DNA of 64,000 nt from Jackrogersella multiformis (GCA_902806575.1 CADCXD010000005.1:682001-746000), one strand, 5' to 3'. Positions 9,375 to 23,100 are shown, counted from the stretch's first letter. Notes: generated from the sequence alone by a model not told the origin. Made by a program: numbers and translations.

Positions 9375-10944
9375 TCACAGGGCCTTGTTAGCAAATCCCA
9401 GCTGCTGGTTGCCGCCGTGGAAGACCACGAATTGCGCCTTTAGGAAGATGTCTCCGTAGATGGCGAACGGGATACCCGCCGGAGAGGCTTGGATGCCCCC
9501 GAAGCACGTGGTCGCCGTCTCGAACGTGTCGCCGTCCACCGGTGCGAAGTTGATGAAATCGCCCGGGATCACACCTCGGTGGGCTCCGATAATCGCGGTG
9601 TAGTCGGGCAGCGTAGCTGAGCATGGGAATATATAACCTCCAGCTCCAGTTACGTCGTTGACGGCCCCTGGTACCTGGGCATAATACGCGGCGGCGATCT
9701 GTGCGGGGAGAAGCAGAAGAGTAGTTCCCGTGTCGGCGATAGCCTGGTGCGGCAAGGAGACGGCAGCCGAGTTAGCAATCTGGTAACCGTCCCCTTTGAA
9801 TTGCCAGAAACCGGATGACGCATTGACCGACACGAAAGTAATCTGACCGGTGTACTCGGTTGAATCAACAAAGCCGAAGTTATAGTTGCCCGCTAAGACT
9901 TGTCAGCATACGCTATCACATGATACGATACATGATATATAATCGACTTACGAGCTTCTTTCTTCAGATTAGCTGTGAACAATGGTGATGCGAGCTCCGT
10001 TGCTGCATTCTCGAAAAACGTGTTTTGCTGCGTCGGCTTGACCGTGTTGATAGAACCGAAAGCCAATCCAAGAAGTCCATCCGTGTCTGGTCGTTGCGTA
10101 AACGACACCGAGACATTTCGGGCAGCTTCAACTGCTTGGTTCCTCACTGTAACTCCGCCAATCGAAACCGTATCCAAGTAGACATTACCACTAGAGCTGC
10201 TGCCATCACCATAACTGATAGACCACGATTCCCCTGCCTGTAACTTAGCAGTCGAGCTCTGGTTAATATCCCACTATAGCACCCAATGTCAGCGATTGCT
10301 AGTTTGTTAGAAGCCTCCAGAGCAACCGCGAGTTCTGAGTACTGCTGCTCGTTGAGACTCGAAGCTGATTCGTCTCCTTAAGGGCAAATACATACTGCAT
10401 CCTGGCCCATAACCTGATTTGCCGGAGTCTCAGAACTAAACACCCACAGGTCAGACGAACCGGTGTCAAAGTCTAGGTTCAAAGTCTGCGGCGGGGTGCC
10501 AATGGAAACAGGGCACAGGTATTCGGAATCGAACATCTGCGGAGTTGCTGCCACCTCGCCTAAAAGTCGATGAGCCGAAGTACCAAAACCAAGTGGCTAC
10601 ATAGACATACCTTGAGGGTCGTTACTTGTGCTGTTCCCAGCTCCAATATTTCCCAGTAGACCGAGTTCCCGTAGAATCTCCTCTATGGTAGAAAGCAAAT
10701 CGTCTGAAACCGCAACACCATATTTCGAATATGCTCTCGCAATGGCCATAGAACCTCTCCCCTTCCGTTGGCCGTAGTACTTCTTGTTCTGAACCTGGTT
10801 GATCTTGAACGTCATCCCACCCAACGTCGTAATCTGGAATATCTCATCCAGCAAGCCGCGTTTCTGCACCGGACTGGCGGACGCCAGGTCCTGACAGCAC
10901 ATAAAATAAGCCGCGACAGCAGCGGCGGTGTCTGAGACCCTCAT
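9375..10944 (-). CDS. secreted aspartic protease (A1, aspergillopepsin-like)
   Basis: Four exons on the minus strand: 10611-10944, 10396-10559, 9952-10273 and 9375-9892, giving 445 residues in frame. Catalytic Asp143 lies in DFDTGSSDLW and Asp327 in ADTGTTLLLLP. The flap region SYGDGSSSSG and the downstream DGLLGLAFGSIN are also present, so all hallmarks of the pepsin family are intact. Residues 1-24 are a weak signal peptide (AAAVAAYFMCCQDLASA) followed by SPVQKRG, a likely propeptide start. The propeptide runs to about residue 115. Such enzymes are secreted as zymogens and self-activate at acid pH. The N-terminus is unusual in lacking the normal hydrophobic run near the Met, so a different first exon cannot be excluded. 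Introns are 50-122 nt. Confidence 0.88.
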
Positions 10945-12339
10945 CGTGATGGTATCGACTAACCGAACAACTGAAAATGAATGACACGAAAAAACAACAG
11001 ACCGCTCAGTTAGAGCAGGGCTATCTGAAGACTGCGGGAACCTCGAACCAGCAAGCCAAGAAAAGAGTTATCGAAAGGAATGAAGAGAGAGAACGCAAAC
11101 ACTATCAAAGGAGCGACACACAATGGGAGACAGGAAAAGAATAAGCATCAAAAAAACCAAGAGATCAAGAACAGAGCAGACCACGAGGCGGCCTCGTTGC
11201 AATTATTTGACCTACATTACCGGACCTGGTTTCACACCGCACCCGTCGGGATAGTCATCCGAGCGTGAAAAGCTTGAACAAGACAAGGCGACTGGGCATG
11301 GGATGCGTCGCCATGGATCCGAAGCTTAGTATTGTGAGATTGATGTGCCCCGGGGCTCTTGTTACAGAGGAGCCGAGGGTGTTCGCGCTCTGTCTGGGAC
11401 TGATGGGGAGGACGATGGTCTAGGGCGATCATTCATGCCTCGCCTGTTACAGGTCCCAATGCGGCCGCCTCAGGTAGGAAAATCAAACCGTTTGAACGGA
11501 AGGGGACAATTGTCGCTTCACATGTTTGAATTTAAATTGGGTGAAATCCATATTGACGGACAGTTCTTACGTGTAATCACAACCTTGAGCTTTCGCGATG
11601 CTAGCTATACGAATATAGGTAGATACTCTTATAAGTGGTTGAGAGATTAGATGAATGGATTCAATTTAGCTAAAGCAAGGAGTAGAATAAAAGTTGAGGC
11701 TGAGAAGAATAGTAGGTACCTACCTGGTGTAGGTATTTAGGTCCACTGTACTAGGCCCACTTTACTCTAGGTAGGTGGGCAAGACGTACCGAAGAAAGAG
11801 TCAGTGCGCTAATGCTCAAATTCAAAGGGGGAGCATTGCAGTTTCAACCTTAGAAGTGCCCACGTGAAATGCTACATTATTAAAGCAGGTACCATCATTA
11901 ATACACTACACTATGAAGGTGCCTACATGTAGGAAATTATGGGATAATTATACATACATATGTACCTAGGTAGGTAATAGGTTTACAATATCCATGATGG
12001 GTTCATGATAGATTCACTATCTACCTAGCATACCAAGATAGGCCACAAACCATTAATACCTAGGTACAATACATACAAATCTACCAGGCAAACAACGCAA
12101 TGTATCGTATTTATGATAGACCTGCACATCTAAACCTGATCCGCTATGATATACAAGCCCGCTTTTCCCGCAACGCCATGCGCACTATCACAGCCTCACA
12201 GCCCAGAACCAGAAACAAAAGAAAATCTACACGCGCAAGACTCCGCCAGAAGTAGCCGAACGATGCGCACCTGTCCCGCGTCGATGCCGAGTGCCCAATG
12301 CAACGAATGTGGAAGTTATTAAGTTTTGCCGAGGCCCCA
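10945..12339. other. intergenic spacer, no gene seen
   Basis: The promoter of the aspartic protease lies at the left, and the 3' flank of the zinc transporter at the right. Several TAGGTA/CCTAGGTA motif copies occur between 11710 and 12070. Short reading frames here have no recognisable domain. Confidence 0.5.
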
Positions 12340-14136
12340 TCAGTGATGATGCTCTTGCCCGTGCCCGTGGTCATGGTCGTGATCATGGTCGTGATCATGA
12401 TCCCCACTATGATTGCCAGGTGCAGAGTGACTAGATCTAAGGCTTGATCCTGCCTTGGAAGCAAGCTGCGAAGGCAGGGTGCAGCATCCCTGGCCCACGC
12501 AGTCATCTACGCACTCCAGCAGACACACGTGGCCTCCATAACGCGGTGATGCCTGTCCGTCTAGCGTCATAGAACCATCGTCAACATGAGTGCAGTCTTC
12601 ATCCAGACAGAACTCCGGCTGGATGGTAGCACTGTGGATGCCATACGCGTGAAGGCACTTTCGCGCCTGCTTAGCAAGCTTCATATATTTCTCTCCTCCT
12701 TCGCTCGTGATAGGGAACGCGACTTGCACGTGCAAGGAAGCAACAACCTTCGTATCTGAAAGCTGCCAGATGTGCACGTGATGGCAGCTGATCACTCCCG
12801 GTAGAGCCTGTACATCTTCCTTGATATCTTGGAGATCGATGTGATCGGGCGTGGCCTGCAAAAGCACCTTGGCCGTTGCTTTCGTAAGAGGAATCGCAGA
12901 CTTGAGGATGATGAGAGTAATAAACAATGACACTGCGGGGTCGGCATAGAACCGTGCCGGCGACTCTGTAAGCCAGATGATCAGAGCCGTAACGATGACG
13001 CCCACATTTCCCAGAGCATCACCCAAGACATGGAGGATCATAGCGTTCATGCCCATGTCGGCGTGGTTGTGTCCATGACTGTGTCCCTTCTTTGAGTTGG
13101 ACTTCGATCTATTGTGGTGATGATCCAAATGAGTTCCGGAATCACGCCTAGCACGGTGATGATGATGAGAGCTAGTCGATCGGTCAACATGCTTATCCTT
13201 ATGCGCGGACCCCTTGTCCGTTACATGCTCGTTCAGTAACAGAGGCGTGTTCTCGTCTATAGCTGATCCATCACGAGTAGGAGAATCAACGGAGCTATCG
13301 TCGTTGGAACTATCATCCGTCTCGTTTCCGTTGCGACTCGATCTGCTATGGTCGATGATTTCCTGTCTGAAACTGGACGGGTGGATGCTGAAGTCGTCGA
13401 TACTAGTTAGGCGGTTATGCTTAAGGCTGCCAGCGCGTCGACTTTCTCTCCCCCTAGGCATAGCGCCCCGACTGCCACCTCGTTCGGGACCCGATTTTTT
13501 CCCGGTCTCGGCTTGGTTGAATTGAATATGACGAATAGTGTCCGGGGAGGCATTCGCAGCTCGAGCTCTTTCTAAAGCAACCTCTGGTAGGATATCGCCA
13601 ACGGAACCGCTCTCGTCTACCAGCGCTTGCGTCGCGGTTGATCTACCCTCCTCAGCCGCAGCGATGTTATCATGTTCGTGGACATGTTCGTGGCCGTGAT
13701 CGTGATCGTGTGATTGGTCTCCGTGGTCGTGGCCGTGTCCTCCCAAAACCAAGAAACCAGCGAGGTTCGACGCCAGCCCGCAGCACCCGACGATAAGGAT
13801 AAGCTTCGGATTCGAGACTTCCTGGGGCTCGATTAAGCGGGTTAGTGCTTCGAGGATGATGGAGACGCAGAGTGCGATCAAGAAGATGGCATTGAAGGCG
13901 GCGCCGAGAATTTCGGCACGAACCCATCCGTAGGAAAATTTATTGGTGGTTGCCCTCTGAGCGACGGTTACAGCCCACAACCCAATAATCAGCGAGATAA
14001 TGTCGTTCAGCATATGGAATGCATCGGCCATCAGAGCGAGAGAGTGGACCAGGAAACCTGATATCAGCTCCACGAGGAAGAATACAATGTCAATGGCCAG
14101 CATGATGCTGATCCGGGTAGTTTTAGACCAAGCCAT
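12340..14136 (-). CDS. zrc1: cation diffusion facilitator, vacuolar zinc transporter (Zrc1/Cot1 type)
   Basis: A single-exon protein of 598 residues. Transmembrane segments begin at residue 8 (ISIMLAIDIVFFLVELISG), with the zinc-site motif HSLALMADAFHMLNDIIS in TM2 and its partner HVLGDALGNVG in TM5. A cytosolic domain of the CDF type follows, with LPGVISCHHVHIW. Four His-rich stretches are visible: HGHDHGDQSHDHDHGHEH (between TM4 and TM5), SSHHHHRARR, SHGHNHAD, and a C-terminal HDHDHDHDHDHGHG tail. A Cys cluster (CLLECVDDCVGQGCC) precedes the tail. The family exchanges Zn2+ for H+ across the vacuole membrane and gives zinc and cobalt tolerance. The loop between TM4 and TM5 is enlarged by a Ser/Asp/Arg-rich segment of about 200 residues. 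Confidence 0.93.
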   Translation of the reverse strand: MAWSKTTRISIMLAIDIVFFLVELISGFLVHSLALMADAFHMLNDIISLIIGLWAVTVAQRATTNKFSYGWVRAEILGAAFNAIFLIALCVSIILEALTRLIEPQEVSNPKLILIVGCCGLASNLAGFLVLGGHGHDHGDQSHDHDHGHEHVHEHDNIAAAEEGRSTATQALVDESGSVGDILPEVALERARAANASPDTIRHIQFNQAETGKKSGPERGGSRGAMPRGRESRRAGSLKHNRLTSIDDFSIHPSSFRQEIIDHSRSSRNGNETDDSSNDDSSVDSPTRDGSAIDENTPLLLNEHVTDKGSAHKDKHVDRSTSSHHHHRARRDSGTHLDHHHNRSKSNSKKGHSHGHNHADMGMNAMILHVLGDALGNVGVIVTALIIWLTESPARFYADPAVSLFITLIILKSAIPLTKATAKVLLQATPDHIDLQDIKEDVQALPGVISCHHVHIWQLSDTKVVASLHVQVAFPITSEGGEKYMKLAKQARKCLHAYGIHSATIQPEFCLDEDCTHVDDGSMTLDGQASPRYGGHVCLLECVDDCVGQGCCTLPSQLASKAGSSLRSSHSAPGNHSGDHDHDHDHDHDHGHGQEHHH

Positions 14137-17100
14137 TGCGGTGTTGGTAGCGACGATAAGCGCTAAATCAGTCGAGGTGAGTTTGGCGAAGAATATGGCG
14201 AAGCTGGAGCAAATAGGCTCCCTATCTAAGTGTTGTTGTGGATGAAAGAGAGAGAGAAAGGAGGAATAAAATTAGCGGCGATAGCCAAAGTCAGTTTAGA
14301 AGTCTAATCTCCAATCTCCAATCTCCAAACAATCTAGGACCTAAATCTGGACCGATGTTGATGGTGCGATAACAATAATAAGAAAAAGCAGGTGCCGGAA
14401 TTAAAAGTAAGTAGCTACTTCCAAGTTGTCGCCGAATAGCTTTTATACTCTTCTATTAGTAACCATGCATCCGTTCGTGATTGATACTTTTTGTCCGAGT
14501 GCTGAACAGGCCGGGTGAGAGGGAGAAAGAGAAAATTGAGGTTGTATCAAACAGATCCAAAGTTCCGTTGCAGGTGTTTGACGTTTTGACGTTGCAATGT
14601 TTCAATGGTCAGTTTCAATGTTCAGCAGGCATAGGGGTTTCCGTGTGGAGCTGATAGGATACCTCCAGGGCTACCTAGCTGCCTAGATACCCTGGGTAGG
14701 GGAAGGGTAGGTACCGTAAAGGGTAAACGCCGTTGCTCGGGTCGGAGCGCTGTTCGGATCTCAAATCGCGGGGATGTTTTATCAGATGGAAAGAGCTGGC
14801 GCTTTTGTTCCTCGCGCAAATCGATTTTTTCTTGAGAGGGGATTCCTAAAGGATCAAATGACGTTATCATGTCATGAGGTTCGCCGCATGTTCTTTCCAA
14901 TCGAAGTTGACGTTCTCTCTCTCCCCCTCTAATTGGGCCACTTTCGTCTGGAAGGTTAGGCCTTGGAACCCAATGAGACAGAACCTGCATGTACTACTCA
15001 GGATTAGGATAGTACAGGTAATACCAAGATCCAGGTACCCACAATCGTAATGCCGAATCATCGGAGTTTTCCATCAACGTCGGGCAGCACGGGCGCAAAT
15101 CTTCTGCAAGAAATGGTGATTTTACCTCTAGGTAGGTAGGTAATGACAGTCTTTTATCCTCATCTGATGATCTCTCGAATCTTTCATGTATTGGAATGCA
15201 CGCCTCAATGTTGGATCTTCACGTAATTTTTGGGTCGAAATTATTATTACCTAGGTAGGTATATATATTGTAGCCACATTCCGGCCGCCACTACTAGGGA
15301 CACCTAGGATATTTTCGGATATTACATACCTTACCAGTCCAAGTGGTACCAACTCGGTACGATATGGCTTACATACCTAGGTATGTACATAGTACCTAGT
15401 AGCAGCTTAGTTAATATAGTGGAGTGGGCCTTATTAATAGCACCGTGCAACCAACCCAATCCTATCAAGGGCAAGTGCCAAAGAAAAGGAATCTGATTCT
15501 TTAAGCGACTTCGGTCTTTGACGTCTTCTATTCAGGGGTCACAGGAAATGCCTAGGTTACCAGGTAGTTAGTTCCAATGGTGTCACCAAACATTCGATAC
15601 ATCCTCCCTTTAAAATACCTTCCTAGGTACCTCCTAGCCCTTGCACTGTTGAAATAAAGCACCCTTTGTCCTAGTTAAACGTCGTAAACCTCAGTGAAGG
15701 TGCTCTTCCTACAATAATTATAATTGTATTCCTCAGCCACGCTACATTATCTTTCAAATTCTCTGTTTTTGTCGACAACTACCTAGGGAGAAATCCTCAC
15801 AGCTTGCAATACTCTCTTCCGAGTTTCTTGAAGGAAAGCAAGGTATCGCGATAGTACTGGATGTACCTAGGTTGCTATCACAGTTTAGGGTCTGTGCTCT
15901 ATAGATCACCTGCTTATATAATCAGATGCTCCTGTACTACCTAGGTAGGTAGGTTTATGGCTCATTCGAGCCTACAGGGCTCAGAGCTCCTACCTAAACT
16001 TACAATACACACTGTCACGTACATGGATCTAGGCACCTTCTTAATACCTAGGTAGGTAGCTAAGCTCACTTATCTATGATAGTTACGTAGGCAACTACCT
16101 AAGGGCTCGTCGAAATACGCGCTAGCCATTGCCAGACCTGTCATGTGACATGATAATCAAAGCCATTAAGTAATCCAGATGGCACAATTTTTTACCTATA
16201 TACTAGAAACGATACAGTTTTCTGAAGCTAGCCAGCTCCTTATATATAAGATATAAAATATTATCGGAACGCTTAAAGTGATTGTATATATTTTTCAGAA
16301 GTATAAGTCCCCTTTCCTTATACTACTGCCTATAAACTGCTCCTTATATATTACGCCTTGTCGCTAATTACCAGTTATCACTCCTATAATATATGTAGAA
16401 GCTCCGGAGCAACCTTATTATAACGAGTCTCACATATATCATTGATTTTTAACGTGGGAAAGGTTATTTAAAGGTGACAATAAACTCGCCGACGAAGTAT
16501 TTAATAACTGAAAAGAAATAAAGATCTGAAGGGATTGTACTTTACACTTAATATCCACCACTACTATTATACTATGAAAGGTTCGGTCCTTGTAGAACGC
16601 AGTCACTTTAAGCGTTCCCGATATCATGGTCGAAAATTTTAAGATAATCCGTTTACTAGGTACATGTAGTTTTATAACCATACTTTTACCTACCTAGGTA
16701 GGTAAGTATGCGAGACACTGCGCTCTTTCAAGCTACCTAGGTAGCCCTTACAACATACTGGCCCAAGTCTCATACATTGAGTAAGGTCCCGTCTAGCTTA
16801 TTGAGACCTAGCAGAACGGAGCTTATAAGGACTTCGAGTCGATTGTTTCAGTGCGGCTCTACGTTTGACTACTTAGGTAGATAGAGGCGAGTTATACGTA
16901 TGCATGACTTTAAACCCAGTGTCAATCCGTCATATTGAAAGACCTTTGATAGGGGATATCGCCCAAGTAACTCTAAGGAGAAAAAACAGAGAGCGGCAGC
17001 GTCAATATGGTGCCACCTTCTCTTAAATATATGATAACTTGGGCAAAGCTCCTTTCATATTAGAGTCCTAGGTGATATAAGAAAGCACCTTATATCGCTA

Positions 17101-20100
17101 TCCTGCTACCGGATCAGCCTATCGATCTTACAGTTTAACAACTCAAGGAGCACTAACGGTGGTTTGCTATTCTAACTTAAATCATTATATGCCGTCTAAG
17201 TTACGACTCGGGATTTTTAAAGAACGCGCGTAGCGCACATATATTCGACTTTATATCGTTCGGGCTGTAAGTGGTAGGCCGAGTGGAAGCTAGATTGGAC
17301 GTGGTCAGGCGATTTGAGACTGGTACGTGGGATGTAGGTACCTAGGTAGGTATCCAGATGTGTCAATCCAAGGTTCCAGCAAGGCCAGTCAAAGGAAATA
17401 TCCTTGTATTATGACTTATAAAACTAACTTAACCGTCTGGGTTTCTTCAGGTTCAACGCTACCAAGCACATACACTAAAGGTAGAATACTTCTACATCAC
17501 TAGTTGACGGTGGGGAAGCCCCCAACGTACCCTCATCGTCCTTGTGGGGGTAAACGAAGAACAATCCCACATCTATGTAGTGGTCACTGCAAAGGTATGG
17601 CCTGAGGTCCTCGCCACGGACCGCGGAAGAGGCGGGAGGTAACAGTCTATCCGGTCGCCAAACGTGGTCTCCTGTCAAGAATTAGGTGCATACCGGTACT
17701 GCAGGTGATTTCTGTGACGCTCCCTTCATAAAAGCGACGTAGATGTGGGGGGATTCAACATAGTATGGGAAGCCGGAAGTGATGGTTGATATGTGCGCCC
17801 CCTATAGGATAGACGAGGTGGCAAAGGTCGGTGTGAGATAGGGGGGAGGAAGAGGAGTCGAGTACATTTGTGTCAATGACCGTACATCTGCCTTTGTGGT
17901 ATCGTACGTACATCTATAGGCCTTTGAAACGCAGGCCCGAGTATAAATGAGCCTTGGGTTACTATTATATGGTTGAGCTACGGATAAGTTACTTGTGCGG
18001 GGGGAGTACCTACCAACTTCCGGCTATTCTATTGTTGAGTACGTGCTACGCATCTAAGCGAGAGCAAATACCGTCGACAAACACCGTCGATATTGATGGC
18101 GAAAGAGGGGTCGTCAATTCTGGCAGAAGAGTCTGTTGGCCAAGCCAAGGGACAGTATCAGTAAGGAGATCATGGACTATGTCGAAACCTTTTCTTGAGT
18201 CCTTGAGTACTGCTTCAATAGTATCTCTAAGCGAGAATTTACAACTGCCTCTACAGCATATCCTGTCTATTCGGAATCCATGTCCTGCCGACTCTTGATC
18301 TCGATGTGCTTTTCTGGACTCCTATAAATCAGAAAGCAAGTCGGCTAGGTTACGGATCGCTCATCCAGAGTAGTGGAAGGCAGTGGCGACTGACGGCTAG
18401 ACGTGCCTGATTGCGAAGCAAGCGCGCCCCATAACGAGCTTCCACCTCTAGAGTTGTAGAGTGTGTTGATTCCGTAATGCTGATGTACGCATCACGATGA
18501 TCTATGATGTGGTCATTCAGAGTATTGTAATCTCCCTAGTCTTCCCGAGTTGACGTGGGGGTTTAAGTTGGGAGTCAGGTTCTTAACCAGTAGCATACGA
18601 TGGTTGCCATGGTGTGTCAATAGTTGCAGCGAGGCCAAAGAGAACGGCCAAAAGCTGCAGTTGGGGAGCATCAGCCGCCGGTATATACCATAGAGTACGC
18701 AGACTACCTAGGTACTTGGACAAGTCCACGCTCCATGGGAAATAACAGAGTAACTAAGACCAAATCAAGCCCACCAGTTAGGTGGCACAATGCCTTGGAT
18801 CAACACCTGTTGGTATCGTCAGATACAAGAGGTCCTGGAAAAGGTCGTTCAGATTATAGACCCGTAACGACGAAGCAAACGCTCGAGGCCTGTAGCTTCA
18901 TGTTACAAAATGATCAATTGCGCAACTAGAAGTGAGGTAAAGGTTAGCAATGAGGACATCCCCGTATCAATTAAGGATTTCCACTTGAGAGCTACCTCCC
19001 CCTATAGCACCGGGTGTGTTAACCGGCGCACGCCAAGGCGATACTGATATGCTGCTTCCGAATCACGTATATGGCTATCAAACCCGTTCCCGCATGTACT
19101 TACCCCTTTTTGGATGAGGACTTCTCATCGGAACATCGAACGATTCTTCTAGATCGAATCCGCAACGACGAGTCCTAATATCTGTATTAAGGGTCGTAGG
19201 ACGTTAGGATAAGATTGATATGCACCACGTGCGCGAGCAGTTGAAATCGTAGACTGGTACCGGTACTCCTAAGTCCGAATTGCGGACGGCACAATGCTGC
19301 ACGAGAACCAAGCTGCATCGATCGGTCGACCGACCAACCGCTCAAGCAATAATGTGGCCCAATAAAGCTGGCCAAGTGTTTAGCGAGGCCCTATCTAGTA
19401 GGAATCTTGCACACCTCTCTTCAGCCACAATATGCAGGCTGCAGGCAAAATAAATTGAGTGACAGGCCACGGATAATACTTCCGTCCCGATTCGATAACG
19501 ATTTGCATAGGTTCGATCACGAACATGACAAAACTTTTCAAGTTGAAATGAGACTTGAGAAGATATTGACAGCAAATTGGCCAACCTGCCGAAATGATCA
19601 CTACACGCTTTGTGATTCATCCCGCAGCTGATTTGCCATTCTCGGAATTTTTACTCGTGAGCCGTGTTCACCGGATGTTGGTTTTCGTCAAGCCGAAACT
19701 CGGTTATCTTTAAAACGAGCCTGAGAAGACGAAACAATGGTACAGTGTGGGAGGTTGATCAACTCCACACCTTGTTCTGCTGCATGTCAAGGTGAGTCGT
19801 GCCGGGTTTGTGGTCGTGCTGGCCCGCCGCGTGGTCGAGATTCATAGCGAGTAAACTCGTTTCTAGAACACATGGATCTCTGCGTTTACTGTAGGTACTT
19901 GTCTCATATATAGATACTGAAGCCAAGTCGATTAAATTGACGGCGCTAATGCGAAGGCAGCGACTTATAAAAAAGCAAAAGGCTGCTAACTTCTTCCGTA
20001 AAGAGCCTCATGGGGGTTCCGCTTTCTCTGAATACAGTCAGGGCAATATCGTCGACTTTTTATCTCGGGATTACCCGAAACGATAGCTATGCTTCGTCAG

Positions 20101-23100
20101 GGTTATTATTTGATTAGGTAATTTCGATCGGCTAAGGAACATGACCATTGCCTCTTGGAAGCTAGACCTTACTTTCGTTGATCTAATAGAACTTGCGATT
20201 AAATGGTCAGAAAAATGACGCTATCCATACTTCGTGAGTATCGTATATCTCACCATGGCTTTTTGGAGGTACCAAGGCTGACCCAGGTATAAAATAGAAC
20301 AAAGTTATTACTGACAAAAATGATGATGAGCAGAAGTAGAAATACATACCTAGGTACCTACCGATGTAGGATCATGAGGGGGAGGGGATCTCGAGATGCT
20401 AATCGCTGTTTCGGAGGTCTAAAAAGCTGGTGTGGGTCAGACGGCCCGCCGAGGAGAGTCGGCTTCGAGCTCACAGCTCCAAGACGGATCTCGGCGCGGG
20501 TTGCGTAAAGTACCTAGGTAATTATGTCATCAGCTACGGCATACCGTTTAACGGCATCAGTCGAATTATGCCAATGTGCTTTAACATACCTAGGTACTTA
20601 CCAGGTAGGTAATGAATAATCATGACAAATAAGATAGGCGAAAATACACAGTAACGCGATCTCGAGCTCCCGGGAACTCGGGTAATGATTTGTGACCCCG
20701 GACTCGTTTATTCAAGCCACAGGGATTTTGATCGTGCATATCGAGCTGTCAGAGCAGCCAAGACTTTCGTTCGTTCGATCGAACTATCAAAAAGAGGTTT
20801 GATCAACCTCGTCCTGACAAGGGGATTCTTTTTGTACACCTAGGTGAGATAGTATCGAGCAGTCAAGTTGACCTTGAAATGTAATCCTGAGATGATCATC
20901 GGTGAATAGGTAGAAATGAGTGTCGTGTATTAGGAATGAGAGATATCATATATGCTTTTCATTGCCTGTAGTTGTCGTCAATATGCATTTCACTACCACC
21001 GGCCCGGTCCCGATGATATTAAGGCAAACTACCTAACCTACCTAAGGTAGTTGATAGAAATAGTTTCCGCCCTAAGCACCGGTGTCAGTTTCCAAGGTTT
21101 ATACACCGAGACTAAACCATGCTTCCATGCTAAGCGTCTCACGTGGAAGTGATCCTTCCATGCTATAGACGTGGGTGTCGCATGTCTACCCTTTTTAAGC
21201 TAGTGAACCTTGGAACATGTCAGTCTAGAAGGTAAAAATAATTGAATTAGGAAATGTGAGAGAGTTTAAGTTTTGTATACCTAGGTACATACCTCTGGGG
21301 GTAGGTACCTGGACTAGAGATGAATCGCTATTGGTCGGCCGGCGGTTCTTTCCTTACTTTTCCCGATCGATGTCAATGTCGCCCACTATAACGGGCCGTA
21401 GAGCCGATCTATTAATTGGGTCCTACAGTGGGCCATATAATTCCTTTAAAGGGAAAACCACTCAATGGATTTTTTCTTCTCCTTAACCTAAACTACACCT
21501 AACCTAGTGTAGAAACATATTCCCTAAAATTGCACGATCGCCTCTCATATGCAGCCCACCATCTAAACTACATGATCTTCAACGCACCATGCGACGGTTA
21601 ATGCTGGGTCTCCCTGACCTCCGCTCCCTGCTACCTGGAAAGTCAACTACCTAGAAAGTCAGCTTTGAGCAATGGCTGCTCTGATTCCCGTAGCTTTAGA
21701 TTGCCTGAACTTTCACACATCTAGGAGTCTAGCAATGCTCCCCCTGCTAGTTTAGCAAGTACAAGATCGTAAAACCCGGGCTATCGGAAGACGTACCTTG
21801 GGTCAAGTTTTATATCAGCAGCCTACCGGTATCCGAGATATACCTGGATAGAACGGCAGCTAAGTAGACGCCAATGTTCTGTTGAAGAAAGGACCAAGAA
21901 GGGTTCACATATACATTAGCGTCCCCGAACGCTCAGGCCTATCCGATTCGCTCTCGACGCCGTACGTCTACTCCGGCGGCTTTCTTGACGGCCAAAACAT
22001 TGGACCAAAGGCGATGTGACATCCCAACCCTCATCCAACTCACCCCAGAGATGTACGAAGGACGGGGCCCGGTGAATATAGAATATATCATGTAATAGAA
22101 GAGAGTCACGATTGATAGGTTCTCTCGGCCGTGGATCTCGGAATTCACCACTAGGCACTCTACTATGGTATGCACTAGCTAATCAAAATCGCAGTCAAGC
22201 TTCCGTTTCGAACAAAAGGGACTATGTACTTACTATGTAGCCAGAAAGCATCACCTATAGCTACCCCACACACTTCTTTTGCACTTCTCGATCTGCTAGG
22301 ATCTTCTTGGCTCGCTAGACCGCCTCGTCTGCTGGTAGTAGATCAACCCTTGCCATCTTATTCCCCGTCTGAATGGATAACACTTCCCTTCCCGTAGCGG
22401 CCCCCCACACTACTCGTGCAAAACCAACGTGGGAGAGGTTGTCGTTTCGTCTCTAGTTCTCCCCAAAACCCTGAAACAACGCTCCTCCGGTCCGTTGCTG
22501 CCGATGTGGGTATTTCCTAGTTGGGACCAGCAATATAGTGTCCTCGCGGCGGATTTGTCAAGTGACAATAGTTGTACTAAAGTTTACCAGAAGATCACCT
22601 CGAACTCCGGGACATACAATATATCTCCACTCCTCATTCCTCGGCGGCTTTGCGGCATCTGCTTTGGATCGAGACTCAATAACATGATAACATGTCGATC
22701 CTTCAATGGCCTCCTCAACCGCATGTACAACGGTCTTGGGATGTTCATTATAGGAAGTACCGCATTCTCTTCTTGGCCAATTTAGCCCTGCATAGTGACA
22801 TCGGAGCTCGGTTCCCCTGCCTTAGCATATGTACCGAACTTCCTTGTCGTATACTTCGATAGATAGCCACCATCATCTTAGCTGTGATGTCGTATTTGCT
22901 CCTCTCTATTTCGTACATAAGGACGACTGTCTCGACCTTGGCGCCTGGTCTCGAATTTATGCTCGACTCATATAACCACGAGATCACCCCTATCTCTGTG
23001 GGGTGAAAGGTTACCTTGAGACCGGGTTCTTCTAGGAATTTTGCTTCGTCCTATTGGGTTCTCTTTCGACAGACAGCACTCTCCCGAGTGTATAGCTATC

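Noticed and set aside
14622..14990. 122-codon minus-strand frame in the zinc transporter upstream region
   Set aside because: No motif, no splice support, and composition like surrounding spacer.
22429..22785. 118-codon frame before the beta-glucosidase
   Set aside because: No recognisable similarity or coding bias; could be chance in a 9-kb desert.
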